A stretch of 38,196 nucleotides of DNA from Acidobacteriaceae bacterium (GCA_003132405.1 PKXQ01000074.1:1-38196); one strand, 5' to 3'. Numbered from the stretch's first letter, positions 8,305 to 18,110 are shown. Translations and numbers: made by a program. The notes: generated by a model from the sequence alone, not told the origin.

Positions 8305-8969
8305 CTCTTAAGAGCATCCATTCCGCCGCAAACGGTTCTTTGCAGATAGTCAGTTGTGCAGCGGCAGCGGAGGATTTGCCCGGCAAACCCCGTCTACCGC
8401 ACGGTCTGCTGTCGCCGATTCCGGTTGCTTATGACCCGTGCGCGCAAGGGTAAATCGTGACATCATGTGCGCAAATGGCTCTTAGGCGCAGTTCGCCGCT
8501 CCATTGGGCTACATGGCTGATGCCTTTCACTCCAAGTCGGTCAGCAGGCAAGCCGGAGGTTTTGTTAGACGCTCTAAAGTGATTCTCATACAGAAACTCC
8601 ACACTACGCTCCGACTCGAGGGAAGAAATAACTGTAGTGCTACTTTACAGCCATTCTCATGAGTCAGGTCAAACGAATTCTTCTTCACCTCCAAAATTCG
8701 TTATTTCGATGCACAAAAGGTGCAAATTATTGCAACATCAGAATCAGATACCTCACATCAATTCTTCTCTATCGAGTGGCCCTCACGTCTCATTTGTCCC
8801 TAGACCCACATGGCCTAGCGACTACTGCCGGTTCTCACAACTTTAAGTGGGCCGATCAACTGGACCTGTCAGGGAGCTGAGTACCCGGTGTTACGGACTC
8901 TCACCCCCTTGTGGTCAGGTCACGTGCTCGATATCGTGGGTTCGCCACAAAACAAAGAAATGTCCAAGT
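8305..8969. other. 665-bp gap between regulator and PilZ gene
   Basis: No convincing gene is present. The small open frames on the plus strand at 8637-8880 have no ribosome site and no protein-like composition. The stretch from about 8570 to 8830 is AT-richer than its surroundings and probably holds the promoter for the PilZ gene, but no clear -35/-10 or riboswitch could be assigned. Confidence 0.4.
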
Positions 8970-9386
8970 ATGAGATTAACTTCAATGACCCGAGACCTAG
9001 AACTCATGTCAAGAACAGTTGCAGACGTACAGGATAGTCCTTGGATCGAGCGAAGGACTCGCAACCGCTTTCGGCTGGTCTTGCCAGTTATCTTCCATTG
9101 GAGCGACGGGACGGAGCATTCCGCTGTGGGCTATTGCAGGAATATCGGACTAGGGGGCATTTTCATCGTAACCTGTAACTGTCCACCGGTAGACATCGAA
9201 ATAGAGATCGACGTTGTCGTGCCGGCTTTCGATCCGGAACCGAAAGAAATTCTGTTTCGCCATACCGGCCGAGTGATCCGAACTCAAGCATGCGAAGATC
9301 TGCTCGGTTTTGCTGTTGCTGGACAATTTGAAGACGAAAATGCAATCCAGGCACGCGTTACTGACAGGGCGTTTGGCCAACAGTGA
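8970..9386 (+). CDS. PilZ-domain protein (probable c-di-GMP receptor)
   Basis: This is about 138 residues from the ATG at 8970; 8985 and 9006 are alternative in-frame starts and an upstream frame to 8847 is open but not protein-like. It is a single PilZ domain. The basic N-terminal motif is ERRTRNRFRL, corresponding to RxxxR, and the second motif is CRNIGLGGIFI, where the usual D/N-x-S-x-x-G reads N-I-G-L-G-G, so the serine is replaced by glycine. Beta-strands with DVVVPAFDPEP and FRHTGRVIRT follow the family pattern. PilZ domains bind cyclic di-GMP and often control polysaccharide synthesis. The position just ahead of an EPS operon supports such a role, but the altered motif leaves ligand binding uncertain. 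Confidence 0.75.
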   Translation: MRLTSMTRDLELMSRTVADVQDSPWIERRTRNRFRLVLPVIFHWSDGTEHSAVGYCRNIGLGGIFIVTCNCPPVDIEIEIDVVVPAFDPEPKEILFRHTGRVIRTQACEDLLGFAVAGQFEDENAIQARVTDRAFGQQ

Positions 9387-9639
9387 AGTTCGTGCACGTG
9401 ACTGATGATTTTCGTGGGACTGAGAGGGCGAAGCTGTGTACTGCGGTCGGGTGAAGTGGTCCTAGAGAGAAATGCAGGCTACCAGGGCCCAGGCAGTTCG
9501 CGCCGGAAGATATTGCGGTAGGTACTTCGTTACCGGAGAGTTTCCGAATCTTGCAAGGAATTGCGATGTAAGTTTGCCTTGTCGCACGGATGAACGGGCA
9601 ATATGCGACTAGCTGGTACTTGAATACTTGGCTAACTGA

Positions 9640-10230
9640 ATGCAAAATCCAACGAATGTGACTGAGATTGGCGGAGCCATGGGCGATCGCTTTCCAGAGA
9701 GCGTCGCCTTTGCGCAGCCTGCAGTGGCTGCAGACGAGAGCTCTTGGTTTGCCGTCCAGACCAAACCACGGCATGAAAAGAGAGTTGCTGCGGAACTCGC
9801 AGAAAAAGGGATCACAGTGTTCCTCCCTCTCGTGTCTGCGCTTCATCAATGGACTGATCGGAGACGCGAGGTTATGCTTCCGCTATTCACCAACTATACG
9901 TTTGTTCGAATCGGCGAAGAGCCGAACCCCCGGGTCAGCGTTTTGCGAACGAACGGAGTAGTTGGTTTCGTTGGTATGCAGGGCCGTCCGGTTCCCATTC
10001 CTGACGAACAGATAAATGCGGTCCAAACGATTCTCAGAGAAAGAATTCCCTTTAGCTTACATCCATTTCTGAGCGTAGGCCGGAAGGTCCGAATCCGCGG
10101 AGGATGTCTCGACGGGATACAGGGAGTCATCCTGGCAATGAACGGCGACCAGAGCCTGATCGTCTCTATCGAAAGCATTCAAGGGTCGATAGCCGTTCGG
10201 ATCGCTGGTTATGGGCTTGAGGCCGCATAG
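9640..10230 (+). CDS. NusG/RfaH/UpxY-like specialised elongation factor
   Basis: The protein is 196 residues from 9640 (an alternative start at 9679 gives 183). It contains an N-terminal NGN domain beginning at about residue 36 with WFAVQTKPRHEKRVAAELAE and LPLFTNYTFVRI, and a C-terminal KOW-like segment with GRKVRIRGGCLDGIQGVIL. Both are hallmarks of NusG paralogues. Paralogues placed first in capsule or EPS operons (RfaH, UpxY, LoaP) bind elongating RNA polymerase and let it read through long operons. The gene directly precedes the initiating transferase with a 31-base gap, so it is likely the operon-specific antiterminator. It is not the housekeeping nusG, since no secE or ribosomal genes are nearby. 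Confidence 0.85.
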   Translation: MQNPTNVTEIGGAMGDRFPESVAFAQPAVAADESSWFAVQTKPRHEKRVAAELAEKGITVFLPLVSALHQWTDRRREVMLPLFTNYTFVRIGEEPNPRVSVLRTNGVVGFVGMQGRPVPIPDEQINAVQTILRERIPFSLHPFLSVGRKVRIRGGCLDGIQGVILAMNGDQSLIVSIESIQGSIAVRIAGYGLEAA

Positions 10231-10261
10231 CAGATAACTCTTTTCTCGCGAGTCAGCTCTC

Positions 10262-11704
10262 ATGAACACAACCAAGCGTCGAATTCTTCTCGGAACGCTC
10301 AAGGTCTTTAACCTCGGGCTCATGGGCCTATCCTTCGGACTGGCAACCATTTTGCTTTTCTCGGATGTGAGAGGAGGCGTGACTCTCTCTGACTTTCTTT
10401 CGATGAGAGTCAAACTCGGGAACTTTGCGATTGCGGCGATGATACTTGTGGTATGGCATCTTGTTTTCTCGCTGTTTGGTTTCTACCAGTCAACGCGGCT
10501 TGCGACACTGCGCTCGTTAATTTCTGACACAGCCAAAGCAACAACGGTAGCGACCCTTTGCCTCGCAGTAGTCGCACAGCTATTCAGAATCAGGATGGCG
10601 ACACCACGCTTTCTTGTCCTATTCTGGGTCCTGATCTCTGTTTCTGTAGTAAGTGCGCGAGTGATCATTCGGTATCTCCTTTACACGGTCCGTCGTCGAG
10701 GGCTGAACCTGCGTGATGTGCTGATTCTTGGAACTAACCCACGTGCTATTGAATTTGCGGAACGCATCACGGCCAAGCCCGAGTTGGGTTACCGCGTTCT
10801 TGGTTTTGTGGACAACGAATGGCCCGGCCTGCAAGAGTTCCGGAAGAGTGCTCACACGCTTTGCTGCAACGTCGACGATCTTGCTGAATACCTCCGCCGT
10901 AATGTGATCGATGAGGTCGCCATGTACCTGCCGCTGCAATCGTTCTACAAGCACACTTCTCAGGTTGTAGCACTGTGCGAGCAGCACGGAATCGTAATGC
11001 GCTTCGAGGCGGACATTTTCAATTTGAAAATCGCCCGTCCCCGTGCGGCCGATTTCGACGGGTACTCGCATATCACTGCCTACGCCGGTTCCCTTGATGG
11101 TTGGCCCATTCTGGCAAAGCGGGCTCTCGATGTAGTGGTCTCCTGTGTGCTGCTAGCTTTCCTGGCCCCTTTGTTTGCGATCGTCGCGCTACTGGTCAAA
11201 TGCACATCGGAAGGCTCGGTGTTGTTTTGGCAGGAGCGGGTCGGCGTTAACAAAAGAAGATTTCGAATTTATAAGTTTCGTACGATGGTTTCGAATGCGG
11301 AGGAGGTGTTGCCCGAGCTTGAAATGCTGAATGAGGTTGCAGGCCCTGTTTTCAAGATCAAGAACGATCCGCGACTGACTTCGATTGGAAAGTTCCTTAG
11401 GCGAACCAGTATTGATGAACTGCCCCAGCTGTTCAACGTCCTGAAAGGCGACATGAGTCTGGTCGGGCCGCGCCCGCTACCGGTGCGCGACTACGAGGGA
11501 TTTGACAAAGATTGGCAGCGTCGTCGTTTCAGCATTCAACCAGGCATCACGTGCCTATGGCAGGTCAACGGCCGAAGCTCCATCTCATTCGAGCAGTGGA
11601 TGCAACTGGATCTTCAATACATGGACCAGTGGTCGCTGTGGCTCGATCTAAAGATTCTGGCCCGTACCGTGCCCGCGGTGTTGAAGGGCTCGGGCGCTGC
11701 CTGA
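10262..11704 (+). CDS. Undecaprenyl-phosphate sugar phosphotransferase (WcaJ/WbaP-like)
   Basis: This 480-residue polyprenyl glycosylphosphotransferase moves a sugar-1-phosphate, probably glucose or galactose, from UDP-sugar to undecaprenyl phosphate, which starts each repeat unit. Four to five N-terminal membrane helices (about residues 10-135) precede a Rossmann-like region (LILGTNPRAIEFAERI) and another hydrophobic segment (about 282-312). The catalytic domain has KFRTM at 338-342 and the conserved Asp385-Glu386 in SIDELPQLFNVLKGDMSLVG, then GPRPLP. Full length agrees with the WcaJ type rather than the short WecP type. Sugar specificity cannot be read from sequence. It is the first enzyme gene of the operon. 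Confidence 0.92.
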   Translation: MNTTKRRILLGTLKVFNLGLMGLSFGLATILLFSDVRGGVTLSDFLSMRVKLGNFAIAAMILVVWHLVFSLFGFYQSTRLATLRSLISDTAKATTVATLCLAVVAQLFRIRMATPRFLVLFWVLISVSVVSARVIIRYLLYTVRRRGLNLRDVLILGTNPRAIEFAERITAKPELGYRVLGFVDNEWPGLQEFRKSAHTLCCNVDDLAEYLRRNVIDEVAMYLPLQSFYKHTSQVVALCEQHGIVMRFEADIFNLKIARPRAADFDGYSHITAYAGSLDGWPILAKRALDVVVSCVLLAFLAPLFAIVALLVKCTSEGSVLFWQERVGVNKRRFRIYKFRTMVSNAEEVLPELEMLNEVAGPVFKIKNDPRLTSIGKFLRRTSIDELPQLFNVLKGDMSLVGPRPLPVRDYEGFDKDWQRRRFSIQPGITCLWQVNGRSSISFEQWMQLDLQYMDQWSLWLDLKILARTVPAVLKGSGAA

Positions 11705-11804
11705 TGAAGTGCTGTGCGTATGCTGTCATCTGTTTGCCGATGTTGTCGCCGACGGCGGGCAGGTCAGGGCATCGGAGCATAACCAGGTGGCGAGAGGGTG
11801 AGAT

Positions 11805-13253
11805 ATGCGAATAGCGGTGATCGGCTCCGGGTACGTAGGTCTAGTTTCTGCGGCTTGCTTCGCAGAACTCGGACATGAAGTGATTTCTGTCGACAACGAC
11901 AGGGCGAAAATTGCCGCGTTGCAGCGAGGAGAGGTGCCGATTCATGAACGCTTTCTCCCAGAATTGCTAACGCGTCATCGTGGTCGGCTTCTGCACTTTT
12001 CCGCGTCAGTGGCCGAAGCAGTCGACAAGTCCGAGGCCATCTTCATTACGGTCGGTACGCCACAATCGGAGACGGGCGAGGCCGACCTATCTTTCGTAGA
12101 AGCAGTTGCCCACGAGATTGCATCTGCTATTCACGGTTCAAAGCTAATTATCGACAAAAGTACAGTTCCGGTACGCACCTGCGAATCACTGCGCAAGACG
12201 CTATTATTGACTGGCGCCCAGCCTGGTTCGTTCTCGGTGGCGTCAAATCCAGAGTTCTTGCGCGAAGGAACAGCGGTCACAGATTTTTTGTATCCCGACA
12301 GAATCGTGATTGGGGTTGACGACGACCTCAGCGCCTCGGTGTTACACGAGATTTACCAGCCTCTTACAACCGGTAGCTATTACAATTCCGGTAGCGCAAT
12401 TCCATTCAACGAGTATGTGCACCGGCGAGCTCCTATTATCGTCACCAACGCCAAGAGTGCGGAACTTATCAAGCACGCCTCCAACGCCTTCTTGGCTATG
12501 AAAATCTCGTTCATTAACGCGGTCGCTAACATTTCAGAAAGCGTCGGAGCAGATATCGAGCAGGTATGTGCCGGTATCGGATCCGATTCTCGAATCGGAC
12601 CCAAGTTCCTGAATGCCGGCATTGGATACGGCGGGTCGTGTTTCCCGAAGGACGTGCAGGCTTTCTACGTTGTTGCTAACCAATGCAACTATGAGTTTGG
12701 ACTGCTCACTGAAGTCATGCGCATCAATGCCGACCAGCGTCGCAGATTTGTGAAAAAGGTCAGGAACGCGCTTTGGACGCTTCGAGGTAAGCAGTTGGCG
12801 GTCCTGGGGCTCGCGTTCAAAGGCGATACTGACGACGTCCGGGAATCGCCGGCCATCGCGATTATCCGCGATCTGCTCAAGGAGGGGGTGCGGGTGCGCG
12901 TTTATGATCCGGCCGCGATCCCTAATGCTAGGGCGGCCCTCTCCAATAGCAGCGTCGTTTACGCTAGCGACCCGTACGATGCGGCCGCGGGTTGCAATGC
13001 CTTACTGATATTGACGGAGTGGAAGGAGTTCGCCAGCCTCGATCTTCGTCGGCTCCGTTCACTTCTGAAGTACCCAATTGTTATCGATGGGCGGAATCTT
13101 TATCAGACCGATCAGATGACGAGTGCTGGATTGATTTACCACAGCGTCGGACGCTCTGTCGGTATTCCGGAGCACTTGTCATCTATTGCGGATCAGACTG
13201 AGGTCGGGCTGCAACTTCCTGTCCCGGTTATGCGTCCAGCCGTGGGTCTTTGA
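11805..13253 (+). CDS. ugd: UDP-glucose 6-dehydrogenase
   Basis: This 482-residue enzyme oxidises UDP-glucose to UDP-glucuronate with two NAD+. The NAD-binding loop is IGSGYVGLVSAACFAELGHE. The central domain carries AELIKHASNAFLAMKISFIN, and the catalytic cysteine is Cys279 in YGGSCFPKDVQAF. The C-terminal UDP-binding domain has GLAFKGDTDDVRESPA. It is longer than the usual 430-450 residues because of an insertion of about 20 residues before the AELIK motif (TTGSYYNSGSAIPFNEYVHR) and a C-terminal tail of about 35. A GAGGGTGAG ribosome site precedes the ATG. Its presence in the operon implies that the polymer contains glucuronic acid or a derivative such as xylose or galacturonate. Confidence 0.93.
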   Translation: MRIAVIGSGYVGLVSAACFAELGHEVISVDNDRAKIAALQRGEVPIHERFLPELLTRHRGRLLHFSASVAEAVDKSEAIFITVGTPQSETGEADLSFVEAVAHEIASAIHGSKLIIDKSTVPVRTCESLRKTLLLTGAQPGSFSVASNPEFLREGTAVTDFLYPDRIVIGVDDDLSASVLHEIYQPLTTGSYYNSGSAIPFNEYVHRRAPIIVTNAKSAELIKHASNAFLAMKISFINAVANISESVGADIEQVCAGIGSDSRIGPKFLNAGIGYGGSCFPKDVQAFYVVANQCNYEFGLLTEVMRINADQRRRFVKKVRNALWTLRGKQLAVLGLAFKGDTDDVRESPAIAIIRDLLKEGVRVRVYDPAAIPNARAALSNSSVVYASDPYDAAAGCNALLILTEWKEFASLDLRRLRSLLKYPIVIDGRNLYQTDQMTSAGLIYHSVGRSVGIPEHLSSIADQTEVGLQLPVPVMRPAVGL

Positions 13254-13422
13254 GAGTGTTCCACGATCCATTGTGCGGGTCGCGCGTTTCTTCGATGCCT
13301 GAAGGCTGGCTGACACCGCCCTCACGAGGCAGGGTATCTGGCTTGCGATCAGTTGTACAACCACCGTCGATTAATCCAACCAGCACGGCCGAAAGCGCAA
13401 TGTACACGGAGGCAGTGGACAG

Positions 13423-14745
13423 TTGATAAGTAGCTCGCCAACCTATAGATGGGCGACATGGATCGCGCGCAACTTCGGGTTCTCCAAGTCTTCCGCACTC
13501 ACCCGGAACACCGTACATATGTTGACCGGGCAAAGTGCCAAGCTGGTTATTCAGGCAATCTACTTCGTGCTCATGGCCCGGAACCTTGGACCTCACCAGT
13601 ATGGAGCGTTTGTGGCTGTAACAGCCGCGGCAGCGATCGTCAGCCCCTTTGTCGGAAACGGTACCGGCATCTTGATGATTAAGAACGTCGCGCGCGATCG
13701 GAGCGTATTTGCAGAATATTGGGGGAATACGCTGCTGATGACTCTTGTTTCTGGAGCGGCACTTACTGTAGGAATAGCAGCCGCCTGTCTGGCGTTGTTA
13801 CCGAAGAGCATTCCTCCTGTAGTCGTCATTCTGGTGGTAATTTCAGACGTGCTTGTGTACCGGTTTATCGAGGTGGCAGGTTGGGCATTTCAATCCGTCG
13901 AAATGCTGGGTGGGACCGCATATCTGAACGTGTTCACAAGCTTTACACGCTTGGGCGGAATTGCGGTCATTCTTTTGCTGCGCCGACCGACGCTTTTAGC
14001 GTGGTCGGTTGCCTATCTGGTCACCTCGATTCTATGCGCGCTCGTCGGGATCGGTTGTGTGCTTTGGCGCCTGGGCAAGCCCAAGTTGGCGCTATATCGC
14101 ATTCGAGGCGAATTGCGCGAAGGTTTCTACTTCTCAAGCGGTTTGTCCGCGCAGACGATTTACAACGACATTGACAAGACCATGCTGGCACGGCTCGGGA
14201 GCCTTGACGCCACGGGGATTTACGCCGCGGCTTACCGGCTGATCGATGTAGCATTCATTCCGATTCGGTCGCTGCTGGCCGCAGCTTATCCTGGTTTCTT
14301 TCGCAATGGGCAACACGGGATCGCTTCGAGCTTAGCTTATGCCAGGCGCCTGCTGCCCCGAGCGTTCGCATACTCGGCGGCGGTCGCGGTCGGTTTACTT
14401 GTCGCGGCGCCGCTGGTTCCAAGGGTACTAGGAGCCGAATATGCCCGCACCACGGAGGCTCTGCGATGGTTGGCCTTACTACCTCTGCTGAAGACTTTTC
14501 ATTATTTTGCCGCTGATTCCTTAACCGGCGCTGGCCACCAGGGTCTGCGCACGCTGGTGCAAGTCCTGGTTGCTTTGTTCAATGTTGCTGTCAATCTCTG
14601 GCTTATTCCGGTTTACTCCTGGCGGGGCGCTGCCTGGTCGAGCTTGGCGTCAGATGGTTTGCTGGCAGCGTCTCTCTGGTGTTGTGCCGCATTCCTGCGC
14701 ACTCGACAACCAGCCTTGATGCAGCCCACCGAAGTAACAGCATAG
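13423..14745 (+). CDS. Wzx-type oligosaccharide flippase
   Basis: This is a 440-residue polytopic membrane protein of the MOP superfamily (polysaccharide biosynthesis protein/RfbX-like). About twelve hydrophobic segments are evident, starting with SAKLVIQAIYFVLMARNLGP and ending with the AAWSSLASDGLLAASLWCCA helix pair. Family members flip undecaprenyl-linked repeat units to the periplasm. No ATG lies near the natural N-terminus, so the start is taken as TTG at 13423, with GGAGG ten bases upstream; the first in-frame ATG is at 13519 and would remove 32 residues. The stop lies two bases before the polymerase start, so the two are probably coupled. Confidence 0.85.
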   Translation: MISSSPTYRWATWIARNFGFSKSSALTRNTVHMLTGQSAKLVIQAIYFVLMARNLGPHQYGAFVAVTAAAAIVSPFVGNGTGILMIKNVARDRSVFAEYWGNTLLMTLVSGAALTVGIAAACLALLPKSIPPVVVILVVISDVLVYRFIEVAGWAFQSVEMLGGTAYLNVFTSFTRLGGIAVILLLRRPTLLAWSVAYLVTSILCALVGIGCVLWRLGKPKLALYRIRGELREGFYFSSGLSAQTIYNDIDKTMLARLGSLDATGIYAAAYRLIDVAFIPIRSLLAAAYPGFFRNGQHGIASSLAYARRLLPRAFAYSAAVAVGLLVAAPLVPRVLGAEYARTTEALRWLALLPLLKTFHYFAADSLTGAGHQGLRTLVQVLVALFNVAVNLWLIPVYSWRGAAWSSLASDGLLAASLWCCAAFLRTRQPALMQPTEVTA

Positions 14746-14747
14746 TT

Positions 14748-16022
14748 ATGCTAAAAACTTTTGAAAAGCTGTTTGCCATGGCAATGCTGGCTTATGGATG
14801 CAATGCGTTCGGGTTGTTGCTGGTCGGCCCAATTTCGGATGTGCAGAGGCTCGCTCCAGAAGGGAATACGGCAGGCCTAGCCGCGCAGATCGGGTTCCAT
14901 GCCGTCGCTTGGCTCTTTTACATCTTGCACGCGAAGAAACTTACCTTCGTCATCGTGCGGACGCATTGGTGGACTCCCATCCTACTCTTCGCTGTTTGTT
15001 CCACTGCTTGGTCTCAGGACCCAATTTTGACGTTCAAACGGAGCCTGATACTCATAGGCACATTCTTGTTTGGTTTGTATTTCGGATCGCGCTTCGAGCT
15101 GAAAGAACAAATCCAAATTCTGGCGTGGATGTTTCTTCTGGTTTTAATGGCGAGCGCCGCTGTGGCTATTGCGGCGCCAAACCTGGGAGTGGGGAGCGGC
15201 GGACATTTGGGTAACTGGCGGGGACTGTTCACTCAAAAGAACGTGCTGGCCAGAGTCGCTGTATTGGCAACCCTTGTATTCTTTTTCTGGAGGCCTTCGT
15301 ACCGGCCGTTACGCTACTTCGCTCTCGTGTTTGCGATCATGGTGCTGGCCATGACGCGCTCGGCCACCGGACTTGCTGTATTGATCTGTTTGTTAATCGT
15401 AACGCCACTTTTTCGCTTGGTCCGCACGCAAGCAAAACTCTTGGTTCCCACTGCCATGCTGCTGCTCACTGCAGGCGCGGCGTTGAGCATCGTTCTAGTT
15501 ACTAATTCAGGCGTTGCGTCAGCCCTTCTCGGACGCGACTCGACACTCACGGGACGAACGACATTATGGCACGAATGTCTAGTTTCCATAATAAAGCGGC
15601 CCATCCTGGGCTATGGCTTCGATGCCTTCTGGCGCGGAATGGTGGGTGAGTCTGCCAGGGTTAACCTCGCAGCGCATTGGCTGGTTCCCACCGCTCACAA
15701 TGGCATTCTGCAATTGTGGTTGGACCTTGGAGCGATGGGCCTTGCGTTATTCGTCCTTGCATATGCAGTCTATGTACGTAAATCGCTTCGCTTCTATTTA
15801 GTGAACGAGGGTTACCTCCGCGCATGGCCCCTGGCTTACATGGCTTTCCTCTTCTTCTACAACTTTACCGAGGTCACCGAATTGGACCAGAACAACATCT
15901 TCACGATGCTTGTGGCGGCGCTTGCAGCCACTATAACGGTGCGCGCCTTCGAAATGGAAACCGATGAGGACAAATATCCTTCAACTCGCGACTTTGAAAC
16001 CCAGCCTATTTATCTATCGTGA
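14748..16022 (+). CDS. Wzy-like polymerase (O-antigen ligase family)
   Basis: This is a 424-residue protein with about eleven to twelve membrane helices. It has the PF04932-type large periplasmic loop region: GNWRGLFTQKNVLARVA, then GRDSTLTGRTTLWHECL and RPILGYGFDAFWRGM, followed by AHNGILQLWLDLGAMGL. These are the conserved segments of the Wzy/WaaL family that polymerises undecaprenyl-linked repeat units. Its place right after the flippase makes polymerase likelier than ligase. The start at 14748 avoids an overlap with the flippase; a longer frame from 14679 runs into it and is not protein-like. The 3' end overlaps the following glycosyltransferase by 59 bases. Confidence 0.88.
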   Translation: MLKTFEKLFAMAMLAYGCNAFGLLLVGPISDVQRLAPEGNTAGLAAQIGFHAVAWLFYILHAKKLTFVIVRTHWWTPILLFAVCSTAWSQDPILTFKRSLILIGTFLFGLYFGSRFELKEQIQILAWMFLLVLMASAAVAIAAPNLGVGSGGHLGNWRGLFTQKNVLARVAVLATLVFFFWRPSYRPLRYFALVFAIMVLAMTRSATGLAVLICLLIVTPLFRLVRTQAKLLVPTAMLLLTAGAALSIVLVTNSGVASALLGRDSTLTGRTTLWHECLVSIIKRPILGYGFDAFWRGMVGESARVNLAAHWLVPTAHNGILQLWLDLGAMGLALFVLAYAVYVRKSLRFYLVNEGYLRAWPLAYMAFLFFYNFTEVTELDQNNIFTMLVAALAATITVRAFEMETDEDKYPSTRDFETQPIYLS

Positions 16023-17145
16023 CGCGTTGCTGCTTGCATCCGAAACGTTCATTCTTTCCCAAGGTGAATCGTTAAGCGCTTTTCGCGCGGTTTATCTCGG
16101 ACTACGAAGAGTCCCGGGGTTGGAGTTGCCCCAAGATCGATGCGTGCTTTTGGCGGCAGGCCACTACCGGCGATTAAAAGCCGCTCGGCTAAAACTGTCA
16201 GGGGCGACAACGTCCGACATTACCCGTTTGCGTGCCCTGCGACCTGTCCTGGTACATGCTCACTTCGGGATGGACGCCGCTGATGCGATGCCCATTGCCC
16301 GCGCACTCGGCATACCGCTGGTTGTCACCTTTCACGGGTGGGATGCGACAGTTCGCGACGATGTTTTTCGGCGTCAATCGATCGCTCTGAATCTATACGT
16401 CAGACGCCGATCTGAGCTGGCGCGTGCTGCTTCCCGGGTTCTGTGTGTTTCAGAGTTTATTCGCCGGCAGGTCCTTGAAAAAGGATTTTCGCTCGATAAA
16501 ACAACGGTGCATTACACCGGAATCGATCTGCAAAAGTTCATTCCGAACCCGACGATCCAGCGAAAACCGATTGTTCTATTCGTGGGAAGGCTAGTGGAAA
16601 AGAAAGGCTGTGAATATTTGGTTCAAGCCATGGAGATAGTCCAATCGAAAGTCGCGGATGCGGAACTGGTAGTCATCGGCGACGGTCCGTTGCGCAAACG
16701 CTTGGAGCACGAAGCCGGTTCGAGGTTGCGATCAGTTCGATTTCTGGGCAAGTGTTCAGCCGCGGTGGTTCGCGAGTGGATGGGCAATGCTAGCGTATTC
16801 AGTACACCTAGCGTAATCGCCGAGTCCGGGGATGCTGAGGGATTCGGGATGGTGTTTGCCGAGGCCCAGGCGATGGGCTTGCCGGTAGCGAGCTTTGCGA
16901 GCGGGGGAATTCCCGAGGCGGTCGAACACGGTGTGACCGGACTGTTGGCACCAGAGCGGGACACGAAAGAGTTGGCAAACAATATACTAACCCTGCTAAC
17001 TGACGCTTCCCTGTGGCTTCGGTTCAGTGCCGCCGGACAGGAACGCGTCAAGAAACACTTCGATCTCGAGAAACAGACGGCGAAGCTGGAACAGATTTAT
17101 CGCCAAGTTCTCCAGGAGCACCACTCGGGGGTTACGGCTTCATGA
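15964..17145 (+). CDS. GT4-family glycosyltransferase
   Basis: This is a 393-residue GT-B retaining transferase. The N-terminal half carries LVHAHFGMDAADAMPIARAL and VVTFHGWDATVRDD. The nucleotide-sugar-binding half has LFVGRLVEKKGCEYLVQAME, then VVIGDGPLRKRLE, and the diagnostic E-x7-E motif in EGFGMVFAEAQAMGLPVASF with GGIPEAVEHGVTGLL. It would add one sugar to the lipid-linked repeat unit on the cytoplasmic side. It overlaps the polymerase gene by 59 bases. A shorter start is possible, but the N-terminal residues look like the family's usual beginning. The stop overlaps the next start as ATGA. Confidence 0.9.
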   Translation: MRTNILQLATLKPSLFIYRDALLLASETFILSQGESLSAFRAVYLGLRRVPGLELPQDRCVLLAAGHYRRLKAARLKLSGATTSDITRLRALRPVLVHAHFGMDAADAMPIARALGIPLVVTFHGWDATVRDDVFRRQSIALNLYVRRRSELARAASRVLCVSEFIRRQVLEKGFSLDKTTVHYTGIDLQKFIPNPTIQRKPIVLFVGRLVEKKGCEYLVQAMEIVQSKVADAELVVIGDGPLRKRLEHEAGSRLRSVRFLGKCSAAVVREWMGNASVFSTPSVIAESGDAEGFGMVFAEAQAMGLPVASFASGGIPEAVEHGVTGLLAPERDTKELANNILTLLTDASLWLRFSAAGQERVKKHFDLEKQTAKLEQIYRQVLQEHHSGVTAS

Positions 17146-18110
17146 CTGCACTAGTCACAAGCGAGCCTCTCGTGTCAGCGGTGATTCCGACACACAAACG
17201 CTCTGACATCCTGCCACGGGCAGTACAAAGTGCCTTATCGCAAACGTACCGTGAAATTGAAGTGCTCGTAGTTATTGATGGTCCGGATGCCAAGACTACG
17301 CGGGCCCTGGGACAGATCAATGATCCGCGGATGCGAATCGTTCAACTCGACTCCAACCTCGGTGGAGGAGATGCCCGCAATGCCGGTGTGTCCGAAGCGC
17401 GTGGAGAATGGATCGCATTCTTGGATGATGACGACGAATGGCTACCTGAAAAGATTCAACGGCAGATATCGATGCTCGTATCCGTGAGTTGTGACGATCC
17501 CATCATCTCTTGCCGTTTTACCGCTCGCACGCGCTCAGGGGAACACGTTTGGCCGAGCCGGTTTCCGAGGCCCTCCGAGCCGATGTCCGAGTACCTGCTG
17601 GTGCGGCAGGGGATGAGAGGGATTGACGGATTCGTAGCAACGCCGACCATTCTGACGCGACGCTCGCTATTGCGACGGGTTCCGTTTCAGTCTGGGCTGA
17701 AGAAGCACCAGGACTGGGACTGGGTGCTCCGGGCAACCTCCCAGCCCGGTGTTGGCGTGTTTTTTTGTCCGGAGACTCTAGCCATCTGTCACATGGAAGC
17801 CAGCGACAGCACAAGCAGGCAGGCCAACTGGGAGTTTTCGTTGCAATGGATCCATGCCAATCGTGGCCGGGTTACGGCGCGGGCGTACGCGAGCTTCATT
17901 GCCACTCACGTGGGGTGGCAGGCAGCGGCGCAGCGACGTTGGCGGGTCTTCTTCCCCCTGCTTTGGGATGCCTTCCAGCACGGTGCTCTGCGAGCAGTGG
18001 ACGTGGCACGCTATTTGGGATTCTGGTTCGTTCCCGCGGCCTGCCGCGACCAGATAAATCGCAGACGCGGGCTTAGTTCCCGTCTCGCCGCAGGAGCCGG
18101 ACTGCATTAG
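17142..18110 (+). CDS. GT2-family glycosyltransferase
   Basis: This 322-residue GT-A fold enzyme begins at the ATG overlapping the preceding stop (ATGA). A longer open frame to 17013 lies inside the upstream gene and is not used. It begins VSAVIPTHKRSDILPRAVQS, has LGGGDARNAGVSEARGEWIA, and carries the metal/nucleotide-binding aspartates Asp95-Asp98 (FLDDDDEW). The C-terminal part includes HQDWDWVLRA, which is where the catalytic base usually lies in this family. A related but truncated gene lies at 23561. Donor and acceptor cannot be predicted. Confidence 0.9.
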   Translation: MTALVTSEPLVSAVIPTHKRSDILPRAVQSALSQTYREIEVLVVIDGPDAKTTRALGQINDPRMRIVQLDSNLGGGDARNAGVSEARGEWIAFLDDDDEWLPEKIQRQISMLVSVSCDDPIISCRFTARTRSGEHVWPSRFPRPSEPMSEYLLVRQGMRGIDGFVATPTILTRRSLLRRVPFQSGLKKHQDWDWVLRATSQPGVGVFFCPETLAICHMEASDSTSRQANWEFSLQWIHANRGRVTARAYASFIATHVGWQAAAQRRWRVFFPLLWDAFQHGALRAVDVARYLGFWFVPAACRDQINRRRGLSSRLAAGAGLH

